Assembly: GCA_037013685.1 (NCBI GenBank)
Contig: CM072919.1
Location: 4,571,152 to 4,635,151, forward strand
Length of the DNA stretch: 64,000 nt
Direction: 5' to 3'
Source of the DNA: Acridotheres tristis
Taxonomy: Eukaryota; Chordata; Aves; Passeriformes; Sturnidae
Shown in pieces: positions 34,601 to 44,449 of this stretch. The translations under genes were made by a program, and so were the position numbers. Within the stretch, counting starts at the first letter, position 1. Every line of letters starts with the position of its first letter. The notes under the pieces were generated by a model. It did no database searches. It was not told the origin of the DNA and worked only from the letters and a program-made list of their open reading frames with translations.

Positions 34601-34796
34601 AGATAAAATGTTGTCTGAATTAGATGGGGAGGATTAGAAAGGTGATAAAAGCTAAGCCAGGAGAAAATCAGACGATAAATAGGTCTGACAAGATAGATGG
34701 ATAATCTTCCTCCCAGGCCAAACCTGACAGGATAATCACCTTTCTCTGTTCTCTGGTTCCATTTGCTCTCAGACCACCAGAGCTTTACAGATATCA
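34601..34796. promoter_or_regulatory. Cluster of GATA motifs
   Basis: Canonical WGATAR words occur at 34601 (AGATAA), 34643 (TGATAA) and 34691 (AGATAG), with near matches at 34673 (CGATAA), 34699 and 34730 (GGATAA) and 34788 (AGATAT). Density is well above its surroundings. A GATA-factor enhancer is possible; there is no other support. Confidence 0.3.
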
Positions 34797-34799
34797 CTG

Positions 34800-36345
34800 A
34801 ATTTGGTTTTATGGTGCCCTGGAAACGGGGATCACAAGGTCTGTCTTTATGGACAAGGGATTTGAGGTACCTCATTTAGGAATGGCTTTAGGTTTCAGAT
34901 TAGGATTGCAAAAATCAAACAATTGCCTTTCCTTTGTTTCTCCTCTCTCGCTGTGCCTCGGGCAGGGCTGAGGAGGAGCTGGTCAGACCAGAGCTGCAGC
35001 CAGAGTGGGAGTCAGTGCTGTCCTCTCCCAAGGGTGTCCCTGTCACCAGCAGCAGTCACCAGAGCCAGGCACTGTGCAAGGGCACAGCTCTGCTGCTGCC
35101 CCCTGATCCTGCTGGGGTCTGGGTTCAGCCAAGCACCTGGCCATGGGATCAGGGGAATTGTCCTCCTGTCCCCTCTGCTTTCAGGGTACAGATTAGCTCT
35201 GAGCAGATCAAAACAACCCATTGGAACAACTGAGAACTCTTTAAACATTCTGAGCTCTTTGCCAGTGGGAAAGGTTTATCTGAACTGGCCTTTGCTTTCC
35301 TCACTCCTGAGAAACTCCCATCGCTCCTGATCCAAAGCACTGCCCTTTCCTGGAGCCTCTGCCCTCCAGGTGGGGACTCTTTGTCTGAGGGGAGGAGCTC
35401 AGCAAAGTTTTCCATCTCTCCACGGCACTGATTTCTCCACCAACATTTGACTGCAACACGGAGCAATGGAATGTTTGATTAGCCAGAATTACAGACCACA
35501 ACATTAATAATTTTGTGAGCCGAACTGAAAAGATTTGCACTTGATCTCACTGGGAACGGTGGTGCAATTTTCTCCTGTCTAAGAGAAACTTTGCTCTAAT
35601 GGCAGGGTGCATTGTCATCCCACGGGAGCAGGAACTGACTGTTGCCTCTGATTTTGGGGGGCTCGAATCCATACAATTTTCACCTGGGCTGGAATCTTGT
35701 AGGTGGACTGTTCATCATGGCTCTGGATTTTCAAAAGAAGTCAGCAATTTTGGACACCTTACATTTGTGTTTGAGACACTCTGAAAGGAGCTGATTACAA
35801 GAGGCAGGTGCTTAAAAGTCCCTGAAAATCAGGATTAATTGGAATATGTCATGCTGGGCACCTGAAAACTCTAAAATGCTTTGGAAAATCACAGGGGAGG
35901 GAGTTGTGTTTCTGAACATGACTTGGGAAGAATGTACAGCCTTAAGTAAGACAGGATAAAGAGAAGATCTTTGCATAACATTATGGAAACATCCTTTAAT
36001 CCTCAGTGCAGCCAAGTGCTTGACTTTAGTTTGATTCCTGAGGGAGTTCAGTGCTGAAGTTTGTGCAAGTGCATTTGTATTCTGCTGAAGTGGGGCCTGA
36101 TATTGTGTAAGTTACTGCAGGTTTATGAAAAATTCTGAGTCTCCAAATTAAAATAAATCAAAAGGCAAAGTTCTCTCCTCGAGGACATGCAGGGTTTGCT
36201 GGTTTGCTGCAGGTCCATGTGTTCACCTGCAGAACCAGACTGTGCTATGAAAGGTCTTTTCTTTGCCCTTCCTAAACCCCTGAGCCAAAGTCCCAGATTC
36301 AGAATCTTTTAAGTGCTGAACACACATGGAACACAATTTCCATGT
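34800..36345. other. Non-coding sequence, no gene seen
   Basis: No repeat family, RNA gene or protein-like frame recognised. Confidence 0.3.
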
Positions 36346-36347
36346 CC

Positions 36348-36402
36348 CAAGGAGCTTTAAGGTCCCTTCCAACCCAAACCATTCTGTGATTCTGTGATTT
36401 GC
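36348..36402 (+). mobile_element. CR1 LINE 3' tail
   Basis: GCTTTAAGGTCCCTTCCAAC, CCAAACCATTCTGTGATTCT, GTGATTTG: the very end of CR1 with two tail units (ATTCTGTG), the form seen in songbirds. Confidence 0.88.
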
Positions 36403-36497
36403 ATGAGCAGAAAAACCAAATCCTTGGATCAGACTTCCCTGAGATCTCACTCTGGCCCTGAACTGTGGCCTGAAGCCTGCAGGACCGGGGTGGGTGT

Positions 36498-36876
36498 GGG
36501 CTGGGGCAGGTCCTGTGTCCCCACTGCCCCGCAGGGCCGGGCTGGGGCAGGTCCTGTGTCCCCACTGCCCTGCAGGGCCGGGCTGGGGCAGGTCCTGTGT
36601 CCCCATTGCCCTGCAGGGACAGGCTGGGGCAGGTCCTGTGTCCCCATTGCCCTGCAGAGCCAGGCTGGGGCAGGTCCTGTGTCCCCATTGCCCTGCAGGG
36701 CCGGGCTGGGGCAGGTCCTGTGTCCCCATTGCCCTGCAGAGCCAGGCTGGGGCAGGTCCTGTGTCCCCATTGCCCTGCAGGGCCGGGCTGGGGCAGGTCC
36801 TGTGTTCCCCCCATTGCCCTGCAGGGACAGGCTGGGGCAGGTCCTGTGTTCCCCCCATTGCCCTGCAGGACCAGGT
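36498..36876. repeat. 41-bp minisatellite (9 copies)
   Basis: Units opening with CTGGGGCAGGTCCTGTGT start at 36501, 36542, 36583, 36624, 36665, 36706, 36747, 36788 and 36832. The period is exactly 41 bp until the eighth unit, which gains three C/T bases (44 bp). Units 4 to 7 alternate between CAGAGCCAGG and CAGGGCCGGG endings, an 82-bp higher-order pattern. Because 41 is not a multiple of three, all frames are open on both strands; these are not genes. Confidence 0.95.
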
Positions 36877-36999
36877 GTGCCCCAGGGCAGGGCCAAGCTG
36901 GACTTGGCACAGGCCCAGTACAGGGTTTGAGAGTGAACAGAGGTTTGAGATGAACACTCTGCAGGTGTCTGGGGCAGAACAAATCCCTGCCAAAGGCAC

Positions 37000-39050
37000 A
37001 ACAACCTCACCCTGTTTATCCAGGCTCAGAAATGGTCTCAGACCTTGTGTCTGAAATCCACTCTCCTTTTCCTGCTGAGATTCCCAAGCACCTCCCAGTC
37101 TCCAGCTACTACCAGATGCCACGATTGCAGCGGAGTGGCAGCGACACACAGACAAATATTTGTGCAAGGCACACAGAGCCAGGAGCCTGGAACATTGTCT
37201 GTGTGGTGGAGGGGGAGAGGGCAAGGAGGATCCTGCCTTTAACAGCCTTTATTTCTATTGAATTTTAAACAACAAAAATCTGCATGTCTGTATGGTGTTT
37301 ATTTCTAGCAACACTTCAAATATTTCCTTCCAGCACGTGACGTGGGACCCTCCCACCAGATTGATTTCCAGTTTACTCATTTTGAAGAATACTTAAAGGG
37401 TCAGTAATTAAATTGAATTAAGTTCAGACCTTACCCTGAGTCCTCTGTTCTTCAGAGACCTCTGGGTTGGATCCATCTATGAGATCTACAGAAAATTGCC
37501 AGTAAAAAAAAAAAAAAAGTGACAAAATATGCCCTGAACAAATGGAAATGAAACTTTGATGAAGCAAGACTGCACAATACAAAATTTAGTTAGCTTTGAG
37601 GATATGATATCATCTGTCCTACTATTTTTTATATTAAATATGAAATCTAATTATGCAGTTTCCCAGATTGTGGAGATAAAGCCATAAAAGCAGGAATAGG
37701 TATTTGGTGCAATATAATTTTCTGGCTTCTTCTGCATGGCTTTTGGGGCAGCAGGTGAAGAATATGGGGTCTTTTTCCCTTATTTTACAGCTGAACTTCA
37801 AGGGGAAAAGCCTGACATTGGTGTTGGCAGAGGCAAGGCACTGCCCAGGCTGAACCTCAGCAGTTGTTGCACTCAGGACAGAGCAGAGTCACTGAGTGCA
37901 CACAGAACTGTGGGGAGATGTTAAAAGATTTCCAGAGATATAACAAAGATCTCTCTCCATTCCAGTTCCACAGGGAACCATTACCACCCTTACTTTGTTC
38001 AATGTCCATAAAATATGTCTAAAGGCTGTGTGGATATTCAAGGCCTGAAAGGAAATAACTTTCTTTTCAAGTGTTTTTCTTCTTTTCCCCCAGAATATTA
38101 AATTCTGAAATAACAAATAGGAGTATCCTGAAAATGGAGAACAGCTTGTTTCCTTTTCCTCCCAGAGACCAACATCGCTCAGGAAAAATACAAGTGTACA
38201 AAAATACAAGGACAGGAGATGTGGCCAGGCTGAGCCTGGATTAAATCACCTTGAGCCTCTGTTCAGCAAAGTGTTTAAACACACATTTAGCAGAGCTGGG
38301 AGAGAATTTCCAATTTCATTCAAGGAATATCCCAGCTTCCAAAAATGGAGATAAAACAAATGCAGCAAATCACTTCAGCTGGCAACAGCTCTGTGAAATG
38401 CTTGATTTCCAAAGTGCTCAAACACTTGGACATTCTTTTTTATTTTCTGTATTAGATCCTTGCTTTAATAATCTAAAGAGAAAAGAATGTTTTATTTCAG
38501 CTTGAGCCAGAGATAAATACTTTGTTGTTTTAATTTTGTCAAAATTAAAAACAAAAACCAACCACTTTGTTTAATTTGATCACACTAGTTTTTGGGTTTT
38601 TTTTCTCTGGGAGGGAGCATTTTGGGAAAAAAAAATCCACTCTGATTTAGCCATCGAGCACTTCAATATAACACAATGTGTCAATGGACCCAAAGTGTGC
38701 CACTACTGCAAGGCAGATTTTCAGTAGTCAGATAGAATCAGCCATGGAGGAAAAATAATTTCAAGTAACTGTTCATGAAGGCATCATCTCCCAGCAGTAT
38801 CTAGGTGAAATGTCCTGTTTCTCCTACAAACTAGGGAATTTTAAAAGCAACTTTGCACATGAACTACCAGTCAAACACATTTTCAAAACAAGAGTATTGG
38901 GTTTTCCAGCATAAAGCTTTGATGTTGAGTAGAAGGGGAGTGCAGGTTACATTTGGATTCATGGAATCATTCCGTGCTTCCCAAAGGATTTTATTCCCTG
39001 CCCTACCCTGTGAGTGTGTCTTACCTGAGGCTGGCAGGGATGTTTGGAAA
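37000..39050. other. A/T-rich non-coding sequence
   Basis: Contains A-runs at 37504-37518 and several T-runs. No gene or clear transposon recognised. Confidence 0.3.
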
Positions 39051-39059
39051 ACGCGTCCA

Positions 39060-40070
39060 TCCCAATGTCCCTTCCCACCTCATCCAGCCCTGCGCTCTCA
39101 GCCGGACCCCGCGGACCTCCCGAGTCCGTGCTGGGGCAGAGGGGCGCTCCGGGCCCCCGTGTGTGTCCGTGTGGGGCAGGGCTGGATGGGGACACGAGCC
39201 GGGGACCCCTGTCCGGCCCCGGGGACCCCTGTCCGGCCCCGGGGACCTGCGGGCAGTGTCGGGGCTGTGCCGCTCTCCTGCCTCCCCTCTCCCGTGAGCC
39301 CTCTCCGGGCTGGACTCACCCTGGCCCGGCGAGCAGTCCGCGGTGGCTCGGGGCGGGCGGCGATGTCCCGGAGAGTCCTGCCCGCCCCCGCCGGTGCGCG
39401 GTGCCGTTCCCGGTGCCGGTTCCTGGTGCCGTTCCCGGTTCCCGGTTCCCGTCCCGCCTGGGAGGCGCCGCCGGGCGCTGTCCGTGGTGCTGATCGCGGC
39501 CCCGCCGCCGGGATCCGCTCGGGATCTCCTCGGGATCGCCCCGGCCCGGCTGCCCCAGGGCCGGGGGAGAGCGGCCCCTTCCCCCGAGCGCTCCCCGCGC
39601 TCCCGCCGGATCCCCCGCGCCGGCGGAGCCGCCCGGTAGAGGCGGCACCGGCTCCACAGGTGGCCGGGGAGCCCCTCGCAGCGTCCCTGAGCCGCCTCCG
39701 CACCTGCGGGGCTCACCTGTGCCTGGGTCACCTGAGCGGCGGAGGGACCGGGGAAGCTGCCCTGCCTCTGCCTCGGGGCTTTTATGGCCCGCCGGGGGGG
39801 CGGCGGGCGGAGCGCCCGGGCGGGGACTCCGCGCCTCGGCCAACGGCAGCGGCCGCTCCGGGCAGCTGCGGCAGCATTACATCATGGGACCGCCCGCCTT
39901 CAGTGTAAGAGTCTCAGCGGCGCCCGGCAGCGGGGACACGGCAACAGGTCCGGCCGGAGAGCGGCGAGTCCCGCAAACGGGGCAGCGCCGGCGGAGAGCG
40001 CTCCGAGCTGTCCCTGGGAGGGGGAACAGCGGGGACAGCCCGCCGGGAGAGCCCAGCTGGCTCCAGCGTG
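39060..40070 (-). promoter_or_regulatory. CpG island with minus-strand TATA promoter, candidate miR-7 host promoter
   Basis: A 1-kb CpG-dense island in otherwise A/T-rich surroundings. On the minus strand GCCATAAAAGCCCC (TATA at 39785-39779) predicts a start near 39750. It is followed by donors CTCAG|GTGACC and GCACAG|GTGAGC (exon end at about 39717). Upstream of the TATA lies TGATGTAA (39884-39877), a CREB/ATF-type half-palindrome. The transcript would run toward the miR-7 hairpin, 13 kb away, with no other gene between. The link is inference; the island could serve another non-coding RNA, on either strand. Confidence 0.5.
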
Positions 40071-42120
40071 AGCGCGGAAGCTTTGCTTTGTGGGGGTCAC
40101 TTGCTCCGGATTCCCCAGGAATAAATGCCACCAGCCTGTTCTCTCCATCCTGCTGCAGTGTCCCTCGGCCTGAGGGCTCGTACCCTCTGGTTTCCCATTC
40201 CAATGGACAAGCCAAGCTTCAGCCTTTATCATCCTGTTTTCGGGGCTGGCACAAACTCCAAGCCTCCATTTCTTCCTAGATACACCAAACTGAAAGACAG
40301 CCCAGATGTCAGTACCTGGAATCCGTTTGCACCCCTCCTGTTTCCAGGAGGTCAGGCATCTATTCCCTCAAGTGTGCCAAGGAGCACAGCATTCAGCACT
40401 GAGAACAAATTTATTTCCTCACCCTCACCTCCCGAAACACTCATGTTCCTGGGTTTGACTGGGGTGTCAGCAGGGATGGGTTTGAGTTGCACTTCTAAGA
40501 CAGAAAATACACAGATTGCAGACACCAATTTCTCAAGACTACTCCAAGTCACCCTAGATGCTCAGGCTGTTGAGTAAAGCTTTGTCTTCTGCTATATCCT
40601 GTGCATGGGATGTGTTACCACATGACACTGAAGGAAAAACAGTAATTGGTGGCAATATTAATTAGATAGAAATCAAAATGGTCCAGAGTTGAAGGCTTGG
40701 TCTGAGACTTGGACCTGAGACCCACATTCAGGTCTGATTTGGGAAATTTCTGCTATGAATGGATCCCTGTGGGTAAGTACGGGGCTCTTAAGACCTGTAA
40801 GAGCAAGCAGATGACATGAAGGAGCCCATTTTCGAGTGGAATTGGATGCTATTCAAATTACAGACTGATTACAATAAAGCCAGGTGCTCTGTTTCCAACT
40901 CTTTTTGTTTGTTTGTTTTCCCCCACTACCATGGATCACAGGCCAAATCCTTTCCCTGGCTTATGCCAGCCCAGGCCCTGCCCAGCCACAGTGACAGCGC
41001 TGTTTTGCCTGAGATAAAAGCTGTTTTGGGGCAGACTGTACCTGTGTGTGACACAATTCAGTGAACAGCCTGGGAGGCTCAAAGCCTGCAGCAAGGCATG
41101 AGGCTGGCAGGACCTGATGGCCTTGCCATGAATTAGTCACCACACAGAGAATGTGGATTGGTGTTGGGGTAAGAGAAGACGTTACAGCCTTGCTGGTGCC
41201 TGACCTTGGATGTGCGTCTGTGAGAGATCTTCCTTCAGGAGACAAATCTGGAAGCCACTGCTCTCACTTTGTCGAGACAAAGCAGAAATTTGGGGGAAAT
41301 ATGACAAGAATGAGAGCTGGAAATTTGGGGGAAATATGACAAGAATGAGAGCTGAAGCTGTAAACAACATCTTACAGAAAATGCTGAGGGGTGCTCAAGT
41401 CCTTTGACACCTTGGACACCTTGGACATCTTCTTCCTTAGAAGATCCTACTAGAAAGGAAACCCAAAGAAAAGGAACACCCCCAGTCCTCCCAGCCTGGC
41501 TCCAGAGCAGAGGGGCTCCAGCTCTCTGTATCTACAAAGAACAGCCATTTTGCAGCAGTTCACAAGGGATGAGATGTGCACAGGCACTGCCTGTTTTCCT
41601 GAGAGCTGCAGCCTCTTCTTTTAGGGCTGTTGGGCAGGACTTTGGATTCACGTCCTTTCCCTGCATTCTAACTGGTGATGCTGGCCAGCAAATTCAGTTG
41701 AAGCTTCAGAAATATAATTTTCAAAGGGATCCAAGTGATGAACACAAGCTGTACCTGTCCAGCCCAAAGTGTCTCCAGTCTGATCTACTTATTCAAAAGA
41801 TTCATTTGAAATATTTGGCTTACTTTGAGTAGAGAGCTGGGAATTATCTGAGTCTATGACACATTCATTCTCCCCAGCTCTTCCACCTCGGGAGACTCCT
41901 CTGCCTCACTCATTTGCATTCAAGATTTGTTTCAGTGGAAGAGGGGATCGGACAGATTTTTTTTCATGGAGAAAGTCTGCGATGAACTTAGAATCCACGA
42001 CAAGAAAGGTCACTGTTTGATTTAATTATTTTGAGTTGTTTTCCAGCCCGTACTCGGAGCAGCCCTCGCAGCTCAGTAATTAGCAGTGGAGCAGAGGGGG
42101 AGCGCGCTGGACTTTGGCCC
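40071..42120. other. Non-coding sequence, no gene seen
   Basis: No protein-like frame. The only clear structure is a 35-bp duplication at 41285-41355 and a short (CACCTTGGA)-type triplication at 41408-41428. Confidence 0.3.
41285..41355. repeat. 35-bp tandem duplication
   Basis: AAATTTGGGGGAAATATGAC...AGAGCTG is repeated at 41286 and 41321 without visible change. Confidence 0.92.
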
Positions 42121-42177
42121 CATCTGACCTGATTCATACAACATTTCTGATTAATGCACCTGGTCACATGGCAGCTG
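42121..42177. promoter_or_regulatory. E-box cluster with homeodomain motif
   Basis: CATCTG (42121), CACCTG (42157), CACATG (42165) and CAGCTG (42172) lie within 57 bp, the last three spaced 8 and 7 bp, next to GATTAATGC. Such bHLH plus homeodomain grammar is common in neural and endocrine enhancers. Inferred from motifs alone. Confidence 0.33.
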
Positions 42178-42884
42178 TCAGCACTTGTTGCTGGGCATCC
42201 AGAGGTTTCCAAGGGAACCGCTCCCTCTCCTGCCGATGCTCCTCAACAAGTGCGGGAGAGCCGCGGTTCGGTCCCGAGGGCCTGACGCCAGCCGGACAGC
42301 AGACAGGAGCAAAGGTGTGCGGAGAAACACCCGAAACAGAAAACACTGGCTGGGAATTCGGGGCTGTGCCTGGCAGAGCCGCTCGGGCTGAGCCCTGCGG
42401 GGCGTGCTCGGTCCCTGAGCCTTGAGCTGCCCTTGGCTCAGCCCTCCCGGCCGCCCATCCCAGCAAAACCACATCACAAACCGAACAGCTCCATAGCAGA
42501 GACGCTCCCTGGGAGCTCTGCACACAGCAGCTCGAGGACGCCTTTGAGACCCCTTTCCTGAGGTGTGTTCAAAAAGTCTTTTACAGCCACAGAGGCCTCG
42601 ATGGAAGCTTTGCACCGCTGCACGGCGGCTCCAGCCTACCTGGATCCTCTGCAGGCTGGCACAGAGCTCCCACGCAGACCAAGCTCCTGTCTCTCCCCCA
42701 GACGCCTTTCCCTGCACATGCAGCTGCAGTTCTGCCCACCCGCAGGCACAGCCTCGGCAGCTCCTCGCACCTCCCTGCACAGCCCCTCCCGCTCGGCGCT
42801 ACCTGCAGCAGCTCTGAGCACCGCACAGCCCCGGGCAGGGTAATCCCCGCCTGTTCGCACACACACCTCAGAACCACCCGCAAG

Positions 42885-42960
42885 TTTAAGTTGGAAAAGA
42901 CTCTGATACCACCGAGTCCAGCTGTTAACTCAGTACTGCCAAATCTACCTCCAAACCTTG
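42885..42960 (-). mobile_element. CR1-like fragment
   Basis: TAAGTTGGAAAAGACTCTGA then CCGAGTCCAGCTGTTAACTC is a reverse-complement CR1 3' region; MIR-like AAACTGAGGCAC follows at about 42971. Confidence 0.6.
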
Positions 42961-43067
42961 CAGTGCAAAGGGAAACTGAGGCACGGGCAGTCTCTGCAAA
43001 GCTCTCTGCAGTGCAGAGTACTCAGAACCACAGCTTTGAGCACAGCAGGAGGAAGCTGCAGAACAGA

Positions 43068-43145
43068 GGATCACAGAATGGTTTGGGTTGCAAGATCACT
43101 CAGTTCCATCCCCTGCCGTGGGCAGGGACACCTTCCACTGAACCT
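43068..43145 (-). mobile_element. CR1 LINE 3' end
   Basis: GGATCACAGAATGGTTTGGG, then TTCCATCCCCTGCCGTGGGC and AGGGACACCTTCCACT: the 3' end of CR1 in reverse orientation. Confidence 0.85.
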
Positions 43146-43284
43146 TTTACATGATGAGAAGGGCAAGATTCAGTCTGGTTCCTCTACCTGTTAGTTTTAC
43201 ATCGGAACGTTTCATGCAGGAGGTGTATCCGACTGAGGAGAAATGTTATTTGGACTAAGACCAGAGGATTTGCAAGAGAAGTGT

Positions 43285-43350
43285 CCTGGGTTTGGTTTGG
43301 GTAATGTTAATTTTCATTCTATTAGCTGCAGGCACGATCCGAACTGCCTG
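43285..43350 (+). mobile_element. Short LTR-like remnant
   Basis: GTCCTGGGTTTGGTTTGGGT followed by AATGTTAATTTTCATTCTAT resembles the region of avian ERVL-type LTRs also seen at 26.1 kb. Very short; weak call. Confidence 0.3.
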
Positions 43351-44154
43351 TGAGACAGTGTAAGTTAAGGATGCACCAGCAAAGTACAGCTCCAGGAAGG
43401 GCAGAGACGGCTACAAATGAACAGCAGCTCGTTAGAGTCAAGGTCTGCACAGCCTCAGACACGCTGGTGTGGGGCTGAGCTCTCCCTCCACGCTCAGATT
43501 ACGGCTGCGAAAGCACAAGGGCATGTTTGTGTGGAACAGCCCACTTTTAATGAGGTGTCTGCCAAAGGCACAATCAAGGAGCGGCGGAGTCGCTCGCTCC
43601 TCGGGGGAGTGGGGATGTCTGTCCTGCCTTTATGTCGGCGCTGCATTGAACCCCGCGTGCCCCTTGAACCGCTGACATTGAGACCGTCACGAACATAATG
43701 AGGAGGAAGAGGTGGCTCCGAGGCGTGTGCCCGTCCTTGGTGGGGTTTGTGCTCGCAGCTCCCGCAAGGGACTCGCGGCTGCTGCAGCACTTAGGAGGAG
43801 GATATTGTACAAAATAAAGCCCGTGCAAACAGAGTAAACAAGGAGCTTGAGAACTGGATCTGTGAGGGAGTAGGGCAGCTTGTAAAGAGAGGTTAAGGGA
43901 TAAAAAATTAAATAAATAAAAACAAGCTGAAGAGCAAACAAGAGCACTGGAGGCAATATTTCCATAAGCATTAAAAGTAGAATCTGTGCTCCATTTTCAG
44001 AAGTGCTTTTAACACATAGAAGTCATAATCACATGCCCTTCCAATAAAATCTGGGATTCTACTTCCCTCAGGTACTTTAGATGCTGTTTCTCACAACACA
44101 AGGAGTCAGTGTCCCAGTGAAATTACCAGGCCAGTTTAAAACAAACAAAAAGAA

Positions 44155-44445
44155 TTGCTTTTTCACGCAGCACATAATTAAATTCTGGAGCTCGTTTGCC
44201 ACAGGATGTCTTGTAGCCTGAAAATATAAAGAGGTTCAAAAGGTTTTAGACAAGATTATGGAGGTTTGGTCTATCAGTGATGATTACACTTAATCGTTTG
44301 GATGCAACATCCAGGCAGACCCCACACATTGCTGGAAGCTACAAAACTACGGGTGGGAGAAGCCTTATTCTTTATCCACCTTGTGACCTGTCCTGAGTAT
44401 CTTCCTCTGGTTACATCCAGGGCCAGCACATCGGGATAAGGACCT
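44155..44445 (+). mobile_element. Ancient CR1/L3-type LINE fossil
   Basis: TTGCCACAGGATGTCTTGTA, AGAGGTTCAAAAGGTTTTAG, ACAAGATTATGGAGGTTTGG and TCTATCAGTGATGATTACA follow, in order, the 3' region of old L3/CR1-like LINEs known from mammals and reptiles. Unlike the young CR1 copies it is very old, so its retention may reflect selection. Confidence 0.5.
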
Positions 44446-44449
44446 GTCT

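Noticed and set aside
36223..37224. Long open frames on both strands (up to 333 codons) with repeated GQWGHRTCPS-like or QVLCPHCP-like peptides
   Set aside because: They are produced by the 41-bp minisatellite, which has no stop in any frame; no splice sites, start context or homology.
38853..39908. 351-codon plus-strand frame ending in Pro/Arg/Gly-rich sequence
   Set aside because: Lack of stops is explained by the CpG island; the N-terminal part is unrelated A/T-rich DNA and composition is not protein-like.
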